Assembly (NCBI GenBank): GCA_021324935.1
Contig: JAJPIE010000012.1
Location: forward strand, 124,001 to 188,000
Length of the DNA: 64,000 bases
Reading direction: 5' to 3'
Source: Acidobacteriota bacterium
GTDB taxonomy: Bacteria; Acidobacteriota; Terriglobia; Acidiferrales; UBA7541
Position 1 is the stretch's first letter; each line of letters opens with the position of its first letter. Below the pieces are notes generated by a model. It had not been told where the DNA came from. It did not search any database and saw only the letters and a program-made list of their open reading frames with translations. This document shows positions 28,291 through 36,225 of the stretch, piece by piece. A program made the translations under genes and the position numbers.

Positions 28291-28307
28291 GAATTGCTTA
28301 AATTGAA

Positions 28308-28323
28308 TGCAAGAGTCTTGCCA
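28308..28323 (-). promoter_or_regulatory. Sigma-54 (RpoN) -24/-12 promoter
   Basis: Minus-strand TGGCAAGACTCTTGCA matches the RpoN consensus TGGCACG-N4-TTGCW at every position but one (A for C). The spacing between GG and GC is exactly 10 bases. The predicted start is about 28297. The core GCAAGAGTCTTGC is also a perfect 13-bp palindrome, so an alternative reading is a repressor or activator site. An enhancer binding site was not identified. Confidence 0.6.
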
Positions 28324-28522
28324 CCAATCCCCACAATCTCAATCGTCCCGCAGCATATTGATAATACAACGATTAGTACATATTGGCTGGTTATTCTTTG
28401 TGCTGCTCGGCTGGAAATCTACAATTTCTCACAGACCACTCTTTAACTTCCTACAGTCTTTGGGAACTCGAGCAAGCGTTCGAATCAGATTCGCCCGCAA
28501 ACTCCGGGCCGCGCAGCGACTT
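28324..28522. other. Non-coding spacer upstream of the sigma-54 promoter
   Basis: AT-richer than its surroundings, with no convincing ORF on either strand. If the sigma-54 promoter is real, this stretch is where an enhancer-binding protein site would be expected (about 80-150 bases upstream), but I see no clear dyad repeat to name. Confidence 0.35.
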
Positions 28523-29504
28523 TCACGCAGTTACGCCCTGCCATTTTCTCCACAGCCAACGCGAAGGAAACTAAACAAGGAGAACCCAAAGCAAAATTGC
28601 CGGGCCACGGCTGAGAACAAACAGCGCCATCGAGGAAATGTCTCTTATGGCCTCCGAAAACCCCGCCGTTGCCGCATCTCGAAGCTGAGCCGTGAGACCA
28701 ACGGCCACGGACGTAACTTCACTCTTGCAAGGAGAACAGGACTTGGGAAAACATCACACGACGTTCTGTAACAGTCTTCTCTGCCTCTAGTCTGGCCATC
28801 TTGGCGCTCACGCTAGCAAGCTGCCGTTGGATTTCCGCAGGATTCTCTGCCTTCCAGCCTTGTTCCAGCGCATCTTTCAATCGTGCAAGCGTATTTTGGG
28901 CATTGCGCAGCCGGGTTTCGACATCTGCTCGCTGTGCGGTTATTTCGTCTGCAGTTTGTTCTTCTCGCTGAACGCTCACAAGAGTCTTTAGGTCGTTCAC
29001 CACCGCGCTGAATTCTGCGGAGGGCACACGCAGTGTCTCAATCAAGGTGCTACCGGAAGGCTGTCCGACCATGCGAAGCTTTGCCGCGTAGCCGTGGTGC
29101 CGTTCCAATATCTCCTCCAGGTTCGTCCGGGAACGAGCAAACTCCTTCGTCGTTACTGCCACTTCCGCTGCTTGCTGATTCAGAGGCGCAGGGTATTGTG
29201 AGCCTTCGCTGGACCAATCCCCGACGGCGCCGGTAAGCTGCTGAGGCACGGCGCTTAGTACCCGCGCGGCAGCTTTCATGTTTTCCCACTGTTTTTTCAG
29301 TTCCACGTCCGTGGGCTGGCCGCTGCCTGTCGAGATCCCATATTAAAACCCTTGTGCAGGCAATCCATGAGAAACATCAGGTTGCCGTACGGTCCAGGAA
29401 AGCAGCAAGAGCGCTGTAGACAACCCTAAGTTGGACAATAAAGTTCGCATTCTTGGGGACAGGTTTTGAAACCCACCGGTGAGGGAAGGGAATTGAACTC
29501 GCAT
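28523..29504 (-). pseudogene. DUF4349-domain protein, degraded (two stops, one frameshift)
   Basis: From ATG 29504 a signal-peptide-like segment (MRTLLSNLGLSTALLLLSW) runs in one frame to a TAA near 29395-29345, after which the same frame continues (YGISTGSGQPTDVELKKQWE) into 195 intact codons with the coiled coil typical of DUF4349 (ADEITAQRADVETRLRNAQN, then ARLEAEKTVTERRVMFSQVL). The frame then stops at TGA 28719; shifting by one base resumes with SEVTSVAVGLTAQLRDAATA and the family's C-terminal membrane helix (LFVLSRGPAILLWVLLV), interrupted by TAG before FPSRWLWRKW. Intact homologues have signal peptide, coiled coil and a C-terminal membrane anchor in one frame. It lies 57 bases after glmM on the same strand. 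Confidence 0.8.
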
Positions 29505-29561
29505 GAAGTGGCCTCCAGTGCCGTCCTGCTTAGAACGGAGGCCAAATGATTTCTTGCAACA

Positions 29562-30908
29562 TCACGGTTCGCCGATGGACGACCTCAGGGCGTCGGCAAT
29601 CAACTCCGAATAACGTTTCACGTCTTCCTGGTGCTCGGCTTCGACCATCACTCGCGCCAGAGGTTCTGTCCCCGAATAACGCACCACCACCCGGCCATTC
29701 GAACCCAGCGAGTTTTGCGCTTCTTGCAGGGCTCGCGAAACGTCTGGCAGCGAATCCATGGCCGGCTTGGATTTCACTTTTACGTTCAAGATCACTTGCG
29801 GATAGTCCTTTAACCCGGTAACCAGCGATTGCAGCGGCCCGCGCAACGCAACCAGGGACGCCACCTTTACCGCGGTCAACAGTCCATCTCCTGCCGGACT
29901 GTCATCCAGAAAAATAATGTGCCCCGATTGTTCTCCTCCGAGATTGTTGCCAGACTTGAGCATCTCTTCGAGCACGTAGCGGTCGCCAACGGCCGCTCGT
30001 GCCAGCGAGATTCCTTCCTGCTCCAAAATTTTTTCCAGCCCCAGGTTGGACATCGCAGTTGCCACAATGCGGTTGTCTTTCAATTGATTTTGCGACTTCA
30101 GAAAGCGTCCAGCTGCCAGTAGTACGCCGTCTCCATTCACAATATGGCCATTGCTGCAGACGAATAAAGCGCGATCCGCGTCGCCATCAAACGCCACGCC
30201 AAGATCCGCCCCTTCGGCTACCACGCACTTTTGCAAACCTTCCATATGTAGCGACCCGCATCCGGCATTGATGTTGCGCCCGTTGGGATGCACTCCCATC
30301 GCGATCACATCGGCGCCCAGGCTGCGGAACAACTCCGGTCCAAGCTGATACGCCGCGCCGTTCGCACAGTCCAACACCATCCTCATGCCCGAAAGCTTGC
30401 CCCCCGGAATCACCCGGCTGCGCAGGAATTCGAGATACTCCACTTGAAGCGCATGATTCGCCGCCAGGGCGGGACGCTGCGCCGGCACAGCTTCAGTCCG
30501 CAAACAGAGAATTTCCTGCTCCAAAGTCTCCTCGACGGAATCTGGAAACTTCATTCCTGCATGGGAAAACAGCTTCACGCCATTGTCGTGATACGGATTG
30601 TGCGAGGCTGAAATAACGACCCCGGCGTGAAAATCATTTTCTCTCACCAGGCACGCCACTCCCGGCGTCGTAATCACTCCGGCGAATTCCGCGCTTGCCC
30701 TTCCCGCCTGCAACCCCGCCGTCAACAATTGAGCAATATGAGGACCCGATTCGCGTGTATCCATGCCGATGAGCACGTGCGCGGAACCAAATTCCTTGTT
30801 CAGGTAGTCGCCGATCGCCCGTCCGGTCGCGAACAAGGTCGCATCGTCGAGCGGCGGCGTCCCTGGCACACCTCGCATCCCATCGGTTCCAAACAACTGC
30901 TTCGCCAT
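29562..30908 (-). CDS. glmM: Phosphoglucosamine mutase
   Basis: 448 residues from MAKQLFGTDGMRG at 30908; the upstream extension is not conserved. Active-site phosphoserine loop VVISASHNPYHDNGVK near residue 99, metal-binding DGDADRALFV near 242, sugar-binding GGEQSGHIIF near 326 and phosphate-binding RYSGTEPLARVM near 407. Converts glucosamine-6-phosphate to glucosamine-1-phosphate for peptidoglycan and LPS precursors. Divergent from the AI-2E-type transporter gene. Confidence 0.95.
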   Translation of the reverse strand: MAKQLFGTDGMRGVPGTPPLDDATLFATGRAIGDYLNKEFGSAHVLIGMDTRESGPHIAQLLTAGLQAGRASAEFAGVITTPGVACLVRENDFHAGVVISASHNPYHDNGVKLFSHAGMKFPDSVEETLEQEILCLRTEAVPAQRPALAANHALQVEYLEFLRSRVIPGGKLSGMRMVLDCANGAAYQLGPELFRSLGADVIAMGVHPNGRNINAGCGSLHMEGLQKCVVAEGADLGVAFDGDADRALFVCSNGHIVNGDGVLLAAGRFLKSQNQLKDNRIVATAMSNLGLEKILEQEGISLARAAVGDRYVLEEMLKSGNNLGGEQSGHIIFLDDSPAGDGLLTAVKVASLVALRGPLQSLVTGLKDYPQVILNVKVKSKPAMDSLPDVSRALQEAQNSLGSNGRVVVRYSGTEPLARVMVEAEHQEDVKRYSELIADALRSSIGEP

Positions 30909-31108
30909 AGCGCCCGTCTTTCTCGTCGGCAGTTCAACCCCGCCGCAGTCTAGCACATGCGCGCGCCTGAGCCGTTTGGCTCCGTGCTGATTTGCCCCCG
31001 GCAATCCCACCGCCCTTGGTTAATTTTTGTTAGTATTTTGAGACCATCCCTGCCGCCCCCTAGGGAATTTCCTTCTTTGTGCTACCTTGTCTGACATAGG
31101 GGTGATCG

Positions 31109-32182
31109 GTGTCCACGACGGAAACTCCGCAGACCACGGTCTTCCGCATCTCGGGTTCCTCCTTCAGCCTTCGGCTGCTGGCGGCAGCTATTCTGCTGCT
31201 GTTTTTTTACTATGCGGCGGGAGTTGTCATTACCGTGCTTCTTTCCGTGCTGATCGCCTATTTTCTGGATCCCGCCGTCGAGTTCCTCGAGCGCCTTCGC
31301 ATTCCCCGCACCATTGGCGCGTTAATTCTGGTCGTACTCTTAATCGTCGTGCTGCTGGCGGCGGGCTACACCCTTTGGCTGCGAACCTCGGATTTTGCCG
31401 CAGACTGGCCAAAGTATCGGGACATCTTGCGCGGCGCCACCAGCGAGGTGCAAAAGAAACTCAGCGGCATTGAAGGCAGCGTCAATGAAATCGCCAATGG
31501 TGTGCCCCCACCTAAAGCCGCCGCTCCCACGGGTGACGCCGGCGCGGTACACAATTTGATCGTGCGCGGCATCGGCTCGCTTTACGCCCTGGTGCTCGAA
31601 GGCACTTTTGTGCCGTTTCTTGTTTTTTTCATGCTCGCGGAAAAACGTGAAGTCTGGCATGGCACGCTGCAACTGTTTCCAGTCAACCGAAGAACGCAGG
31701 TGAAGGAAACACTGGAAGACTTGCGCGACGTCCTTCGCGATTATCTAATTGGAATGTCCGTGGTAACTCTGGTTGTCATCGCCCTGAGCAGCATTTTTTT
31801 CATGATTCTCGGGCTCGATTATCCGGTCCTGGCTGGCATCGCGTCTGGCCTGCTCAACATGGTTCCTTACCTTGGGGCTGTCCTCGCCTGGATGCCTGGG
31901 TTTCTCCTTGCCATCATCAAGTGGAAATCCGTCAGCCACTTTGCCATTATCGCCATCGTCCTGACGGGCATCCACGTGGTCGCCCAGAATCTGATTGCCC
32001 CGCAGCTTGTGGGGCGCCAGGTGCGTCTGAATGCCGTGGCCATCACGGTCTCCCTGCTTTTCTGGGGATGGGTCTGGGGAGGAATGGGCCTGATTCTGGC
32101 GATTCCATTGACGGCCGCTCTTCGCGTCATTTGCGACCACATTGAATCCTGGAAGCCGATTGCCCGCTGGCTGAGCGCGTAG
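31109..32182 (+). CDS. AI-2E family transporter (PerM-like)
   Basis: 357 residues from GTG 31109, preceded by AGGGGTGATCG. Eight or so hydrophobic segments: a pair near residues 20-52 (LLAAAILLLFFYYAAGVVIT), one at 67-90, a long periplasmic or cytoplasmic loop with KLSGIEGSVNEIANG, then helices clustered from 165 to 345, including the family signature NMVPYLGAVLAWMPGFLLAI and the C-terminal WGGMGLILAIPLTAALRV. Members include TqsA and PerM and proton/sodium antiporters; the substrate is not predictable. Located between glmM (divergent) and the nuclease gene (same strand, 37 bases). Confidence 0.9.
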   Translation: MSTTETPQTTVFRISGSSFSLRLLAAAILLLFFYYAAGVVITVLLSVLIAYFLDPAVEFLERLRIPRTIGALILVVLLIVVLLAAGYTLWLRTSDFAADWPKYRDILRGATSEVQKKLSGIEGSVNEIANGVPPPKAAAPTGDAGAVHNLIVRGIGSLYALVLEGTFVPFLVFFMLAEKREVWHGTLQLFPVNRRTQVKETLEDLRDVLRDYLIGMSVVTLVVIALSSIFFMILGLDYPVLAGIASGLLNMVPYLGAVLAWMPGFLLAIIKWKSVSHFAIIAIVLTGIHVVAQNLIAPQLVGRQVRLNAVAITVSLLFWGWVWGGMGLILAIPLTAALRVICDHIESWKPIARWLSA

Positions 32183-32219
32183 CTTCAGAGATCTGCTTAT
32201 TTAGCGATTGGGGACCCGC

Positions 32220-33194
32220 GTGAACATTCGATCCGCCTGCTTGAAACTCGTTATCCTTGCCATAGCGTCGCTGCCCTTATTCCTTTCGCCCGCTTTCGCT
32301 TGGGGTTGCAAAGGCCACCAAACGGTCGCGTTAATCGCCGAGCGTCATTTGACTCCAGAGGCCCGCCAGTATTTCGACGCTCTACTGAAAGAAAATCCCA
32401 TTGATCCGCAACTCAAGCGCTACTGCGGCAATTTCGCCGGCAGCTTTTTTGGCGATAGCTCCACCTGGCCGGATGACATTCGCGGCTCGCGGAACAACGG
32501 CCCGTGGCACTACATTGATATTCCTCGCGGAGCTGCTCGTGCACCCTTGTCGAAATATTGTAGCGATTCAGGTTGCGTCACCCAAGCGATCGCCGACCAG
32601 TTGGCAATTTTGAAAGACACCCGCGCTGACGCCAAGAAGCGGGCCGAAGCCCTCCGGTACATCATTCATTTTGTCGGCGATCTCCATATGCCACTGCACG
32701 CCACAACCAATAACGACGAAGGGGGTAATTGTGTTCCCGTCGGTTATTTCCGGAGGGTTCCCAAGGAGCACAACCACTCCTACACGCCCAATCTCCATTC
32801 TCTGTGGGACACCACAATTCTCGAACGCGACATGGAGGGCGCCGATCCCCGCGAATACGCAGACTTCCTCGATCAAGCGTTCAGCCGTGACATGGCGGCG
32901 TGGCAAACCGACGGGATTCAAGTGGACGATTGGGCTTGGGAAAGCCACAACCTGGCCGAGTCTTTTGCCTACGGCAAGCTGCGCCCGAAGGACCGCGTTG
33001 AAGCGCCTGCGCCAGTGCATTCCTGCTCCGACGACAACAACGTCGGTGAACGGCTCTTGCAGCTGCACTTCGTCGTCGGTGAGAAATATCAGCAGGCGGC
33101 AGCGGACGTCGTCGAAAAACGTATTGCGCAAGCCGGGATCCGCCTGGCCATGATTCTCAATGACGCGTTCAGCACTTTCCAGAAAACGCAGTAA
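32220..33194 (+). CDS. Secreted S1/P1-type zinc-dependent nuclease
   Basis: 324 residues from GTG 32220, with GGGGA about 7 bases upstream. Signal peptide CLKLVILAIASLPLFLSPAFA is cut before Trp, giving the mature N-terminus WGCKGHQ; in this family the N-terminal Trp and nearby His are zinc ligands, so the cleavage site supports function. Further ligands lie in STWPDDIR, WHYIDIPRG, HFVGDLHMPLHA and NLHSLWDT. It would degrade single-stranded DNA or RNA outside the cytoplasm, perhaps for phosphate or nucleoside scavenging. The gene is convergent with the cytochrome c gene (3 bases between stops). Confidence 0.9.
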   Translation: MNIRSACLKLVILAIASLPLFLSPAFAWGCKGHQTVALIAERHLTPEARQYFDALLKENPIDPQLKRYCGNFAGSFFGDSSTWPDDIRGSRNNGPWHYIDIPRGAARAPLSKYCSDSGCVTQAIADQLAILKDTRADAKKRAEALRYIIHFVGDLHMPLHATTNNDEGGNCVPVGYFRRVPKEHNHSYTPNLHSLWDTTILERDMEGADPREYADFLDQAFSRDMAAWQTDGIQVDDWAWESHNLAESFAYGKLRPKDRVEAPAPVHSCSDDNNVGERLLQLHFVVGEKYQQAAADVVEKRIAQAGIRLAMILNDAFSTFQKTQ

Positions 33195-33197
33195 TGG

Positions 33198-33635
33198 CTA
33201 TTTCCTGGCTCCGGCTGCATCCGGCGCCCCAAGTGATTTGATGTAGCTCACCAATTGCCAGCGCTCAGGCTCCGGCAGCTTGGACCACACCGGCATTTTT
33301 TTTCGCACGACTCCGTTCGTCAGAATCCAGAAGATAGCCCCGGGTGCGGCTTCCTGCACCTCTTGTGCTCGCAGGCTTGGAGCCTTCCGTCCGCCCGCAG
33401 CCCCTGCGCCGTGACAATCTTCGCAATGCTCTTCGAACAATACTTTGCCCGCCGCAACCGCATCGCGATCATTGGCCAGCGGGTTCTGCTTGAGCTTGTA
33501 TTTTTCGGGAGCTTTCGCCAACTCCGCATACACGGACTCCTTCTCCTCCGTCTCTGCACGGCCGCGCGCGGCGCACCAGGCTCCAAACGTCACAACCATG
33601 AAAATACTGAGAGTGGTTACTCGCATTGTTCTCAT
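33198..33635 (-). CDS. Exported mono-heme cytochrome c
   Basis: 145 residues. Signal peptide (VTTLSIFMVVTFGAWCAARG), then a class I cytochrome c fold: heme-binding EEHCEDCHGAGAAGG near residue 69-83 and an axial Met candidate in VVRKKMPVWSKLPEPERWQL near 113, ending in a C-terminal helix (VSYIKSL). A periplasmic electron carrier, possibly for a terminal oxidase or dehydrogenase not in the window. Its ATG overlaps the stop of the barrel gene (ATGA, 33632-33635), so the two are translated as a pair. Confidence 0.88.
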   Translation of the reverse strand: MRTMRVTTLSIFMVVTFGAWCAARGRAETEEKESVYAELAKAPEKYKLKQNPLANDRDAVAAGKVLFEEHCEDCHGAGAAGGRKAPSLRAQEVQEAAPGAIFWILTNGVVRKKMPVWSKLPEPERWQLVSYIKSLGAPDAAGARK

Positions 33636-34528
33636 TCGCCCTTCTCCCGGAACATGCTTGCGACCTTTTGGCCAAATCCCGCAATTTCATACGAGACGCC
33701 CCAACGCAGTAAAAATTGGTGGCTGTTGTCATTCAAGCCAAAACTCGGCTCGATCCGAAACGTCCAGCCAGAAGGAAGATTCCAAGCGAGACCCGGAGCG
33801 ACGTAATGCGAGGTATTGTGCAGCCCAAAGTCATACCGGTCTCCCAGCCCTCCATACAACTCAACTCCAGCGATGAAGTGTTGCAGACAGAAATTGCATC
33901 GCTGGGCAGCACCTTTCAATGTCAGCGGCCGGCTGGCGCCGAGCGCATAGCCGAATTCCCAGGGTTGATTTGAAAGGTTCTTCACCGCCAGCGTGTTTTC
34001 CGTGAAGTTCCAGCCTTTGTAATTGCTTGAAAGAATCAGCTTCAGTTCCATTTCGCGATTTCTTTCCTGACGGGCGGCCGCATTGGATGCCAAAAAATCC
34101 GACTCCACGTCATGACCTTCGATTTCCTTCAAGACCTTGTCTGCGCCATTAATGTCTTCAAACTCCATGTAAAGAACCGGGTTGATCCAGTGCTCGTTCT
34201 TCAGGGGTCGCACCCGGTTTTCCCAGCGGAATCCCGTAAACACCGTGCTGTCCCCGAATGTGGTTTGCCCATCCAGGTAAATCTCCGTGGTCCACCAAGC
34301 CGTCGCACCGTATTCGAACTCGCTCCAGAACGCATGAAAATTCGGGCCGCCGCGTTGCGTCCCGAAAGTCGAAAAATATTCGACCTCCAGATTTCCTGGC
34401 TCTTCCAGGTTGTGGTCGTAAGCCACGATGTACGGATTTTCTTGGGCATGAAGTTGAGTTGTTAAGGGAACGACGAAATGTGTAAGGAGGAGGAATACGA
34501 AACCTACGCTGTAGCGAGAGAAGAACAA
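33632..34528 (-). CDS. Outer-membrane beta-barrel protein paired with cytochrome c
   Basis: 298 residues with a signal peptide (VGFVFLLLTHFVVPLTTQL, cleavage near HAQEN). The mature protein has alternating polar and aromatic strands (NLEVEYFSTFGTQRG, WWTTEIYLDGQTTFG, LAVKNLSNQPWEFGYALG, WTFRIEPSFGLND), consistent with a 10-12 strand barrel. A CNFC pair near residue 212 is unusual for a barrel. No family recognised. The 4-base overlap with the cytochrome c gene and the shared upstream palindromes suggest one regulated unit, perhaps an outer-membrane electron-transfer or redox-metal system; that function is inference. Confidence 0.75.
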   Translation of the reverse strand: MFFSRYSVGFVFLLLTHFVVPLTTQLHAQENPYIVAYDHNLEEPGNLEVEYFSTFGTQRGGPNFHAFWSEFEYGATAWWTTEIYLDGQTTFGDSTVFTGFRWENRVRPLKNEHWINPVLYMEFEDINGADKVLKEIEGHDVESDFLASNAAARQERNREMELKLILSSNYKGWNFTENTLAVKNLSNQPWEFGYALGASRPLTLKGAAQRCNFCLQHFIAGVELYGGLGDRYDFGLHNTSHYVAPGLAWNLPSGWTFRIEPSFGLNDNSHQFLLRWGVSYEIAGFGQKVASMFREKGE

Positions 34529-34614
34529 GTGAAGCTCCTGATCGAGGATATGGGACTATTTCAGTCCGGCTTCACAGTAGGCTTTTCGGCCGAACTGATT
34601 GGCCCGGACATTTA

Positions 34615-34633
34615 TAAGACTAACTTAGTCCTA
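34615..34633. promoter_or_regulatory. 19-bp palindrome resembling a DtxR/IdeR-type metalloregulator box
   Basis: TAAGACTAACTTAGTCCTA is an imperfect 19-bp palindrome whose core GACTAA-C-TTAGTC is perfect. Compared by eye with the DtxR/IdeR consensus (TWAGGTTAGSCTAACCTWA) it matches at 13 of 19 positions. On the minus strand it sits directly next to TATAAAT, a -10-like element about 85-90 bases upstream of the barrel-gene ATG, the usual place for a repressor operator. Confidence 0.4.
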
Positions 34634-34638
34634 ATTCT

Positions 34639-34657
34639 GATGCAAGTAATTTGCATC
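34639..34657. promoter_or_regulatory. Second inverted repeat upstream of the barrel/cytochrome operon
   Basis: Perfect inverted repeat GATGCAA-GTAAT-TTGCATC, 7-bp arms with a 5-base spacer, starting 6 bases from the first palindrome. Spacing suits a dimeric DNA-binding protein. No known consensus recognised. Confidence 0.35.
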
Positions 34658-34856
34658 TGGTATTTGTTTAACTCTTCACTCCTCAAGTGCTCGTGCCCTT
34701 TGCTTCTCTTCCTCCCAATGGTATCCTCCACTTGTCGTTAGTTTGGTTTTCGTCCGCCCCCGCCTAGCTTCTCCCTCTCGCGTGCGGGTATATTCCCCCT
34801 TCAGCCGTGGAAATCACGCTGCCGAGTTCCGCTCGGCGAGGAAGTTTCATCTCACG

Positions 34857-36098
34857 ATGGCCCCAGCACCGTCCGCAGATGAGCTATTGAAGAGTCTGCT
34901 TTCCGACCCGCAGGAGGCCGTCATCGGCTTCCGTCTGGATGGAACCGTATTCCTTTGGAATGCCGGTGCGGAAAAACTCTATGGCTACAGTTGCTCGGAG
35001 ATGACGGGAAACTCTGTCGCTTGCCTTCTTCCGCCTCGCGAGCTAATCGGCACGGGTGAATTACTCTCCGGGCCGGTCTGTGAGACATATGAGGACAGCG
35101 TCCAACGAGAGCGGGTACACAAATCGAGTGCGCGAGTCCGTCTTCGAATAAATCGCCTTCTCCTTCGCAACGCGCAAGGTGAACCGACAGCGGTTCTGGA
35201 GCGCGCACGGGAATCCTCCGCGGAGCTCACCCACGCGGCTGCGGAAGCGCACCTCCAAATCCTGGTCGAGAGAATGCCGTTTTCTTTCTGGACAACGGAT
35301 CGGCGCCTCTACCTTACCTCCCAATGGGCAAATAAAGCGCGCTCGGGGATGATGGATTTCCCGCCAAATTACCTCGCGCGGCCCGTGCAGGAGTTTCTGC
35401 GGGTCCGCGAGGCCAGTGAGCCGCCGGTGAAGCAGCACTTCCTTGCGCTGCGTGGCATCGCTTCCCGCATCGAATTTGCAACGGCGTCGCGGCTCTACGA
35501 CTTGAGCATCGAACCGTACATCGGGCCGGATGGAGCGATCATCGGGTGCATCGGGATGGCTCTGGACATCACCGACCGCCGGAAGTGCGAGGATGAGATC
35601 CGCTACCGGGCCACGCATGACGGCCTCACTGGCCTGGCGAACTATCGAGAATTTGTGGATTGCCTGGAGCGCGAAGTGCGCCGCGCCAGCCGCACCGGGC
35701 AGCCCTTTGCCGTCTTGCTCCTGGACTTGGATGATTTGAAAGTCATTAACGACCGGTTTGGTCACCTGACCGGAAACCTAGCCCTCAAAAGACTGGCGGG
35801 CATTATGAAAGAGCACTGCCGGGCCACAGAAGTTGCTGCCCGCTTTGGGGGGGATGAATTCGCAATCCTCTTGCTTGACGCCGACGCCACCCACGCGCAA
35901 AACGTTGCGGAACGCATCCGTTCGTGCCTGCAAACACACCCCGAATCGCCAACCTTGAGCGTCAGCCTGGGCCTTTCCGTCTATCCACAAGATGGTCCGT
36001 CTGCCAGTGATCTTCTGGACGCTGCCGACATGCGCCTCTATCAAGACAAGAAAGGGCGTTCCACCCGCATTGCGCCCCGCGTGGCCCACAATAGCTGA
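34857..36098 (+). CDS. PAS-PAS-GGDEF diguanylate cyclase
   Basis: 413 residues from ATG 34857; sequence upstream in frame is not domain-like. PAS domain 1 spans about 8-120 (AVIGFRLDGTVFLWNAGAEK), PAS 2 about 130-245 (PFSFWTTDRRLYLTSQWANK ... IGMALDITDRRK), and GGDEF about 255-405: HDGLTGLANYREF, DLDDLKVINDRFGH, ARFGGDEFAILL, SVSLGLSVYP. The GGDEF active site is intact, so c-di-GMP synthesis is expected. The segment after DRFGH reads LTGNLAL where most cyclases have Asp (GD). No RxxD inhibitory site was identified. No membrane segment: a soluble sensor. Confidence 0.9.
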   Translation: MAPAPSADELLKSLLSDPQEAVIGFRLDGTVFLWNAGAEKLYGYSCSEMTGNSVACLLPPRELIGTGELLSGPVCETYEDSVQRERVHKSSARVRLRINRLLLRNAQGEPTAVLERARESSAELTHAAAEAHLQILVERMPFSFWTTDRRLYLTSQWANKARSGMMDFPPNYLARPVQEFLRVREASEPPVKQHFLALRGIASRIEFATASRLYDLSIEPYIGPDGAIIGCIGMALDITDRRKCEDEIRYRATHDGLTGLANYREFVDCLEREVRRASRTGQPFAVLLLDLDDLKVINDRFGHLTGNLALKRLAGIMKEHCRATEVAARFGGDEFAILLLDADATHAQNVAERIRSCLQTHPESPTLSVSLGLSVYPQDGPSASDLLDAADMRLYQDKKGRSTRIAPRVAHNS

Positions 36099-36225
36099 GC
36101 GGCTTTCACCCGCGGGAATACAGTTGCGACGCACCCAATGCAACTCCTTCGCCTCCGGTGTAAACTAGGCCTGATGCGGGATTTCTCCCCAGCGAAGCCT
36201 GCGCCGGCTAACCGCCACGGAAAGA

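Larger units (their letters stand above)
28183..28297 (-). ncRNA. Candidate sigma-54-driven small RNA (about 110 nt)
   Basis: A short transcription unit inferred from flanking signals: a near-consensus sigma-54 promoter at 28308-28323 predicts a start at about 28297 (a G), and a strong terminator ends it at 28183-28193. In between, the RNA can fold a hairpin AACC-GACT-GAG-AGTC-GGTT (28237-28258) ahead of the terminator stem. A 24-codon ORF (28216-28290) fits within it. I recognise no known RNA family (not tRNA, tmRNA, 6S, SRP or RNase P RNA by eye). The unit lies downstream of the DUF4349 pseudogene on the same strand. Evidence is positional; expression is not shown. Confidence 0.5.
34529..34856. 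other. Divergent promoter region, barrel operon and GGDEF gene
   Basis: About 330 bases without a supported gene, AT-rich in the middle. It holds the two palindromes above and must carry promoters for the barrel/cytochrome operon (minus) and the diguanylate cyclase (plus). An 87-codon plus-strand ORF overlapping the barrel signal peptide is treated as a shadow. Confidence 0.5.

Noticed and set aside
27674..28700. tRNA-like T-loop fragments (GGGTTCAATTC near 27800, GGTCGAATCAC near 28225), considered as tRNA-Sec or tmRNA
   Set aside because: No matching acceptor, D or anticodon stems could be folded around them, and no CCA end is present.
28719..28721. TGA in the DUF4349 region as a possible selenocysteine codon, given SelB
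   Set aside because: Sequence after the TGA in the same frame is not family-like; the family sequence resumes only after a one-base shift, and other stops are present. A pseudogene explains it better.
34478..34741. 87-codon plus-strand ORF in the divergent promoter region
   Set aside because: It is antisense to the signal peptide of the barrel gene, runs through both palindromes, and has no ribosome binding site.
35778..35800. Degenerate diguanylate cyclase because of Asn after the GHLTG motif
   Set aside because: The GGDEF loop itself (RFGGDEF) and the metal-binding DLDDLK are intact, so loss of activity is not supported by one substitution.
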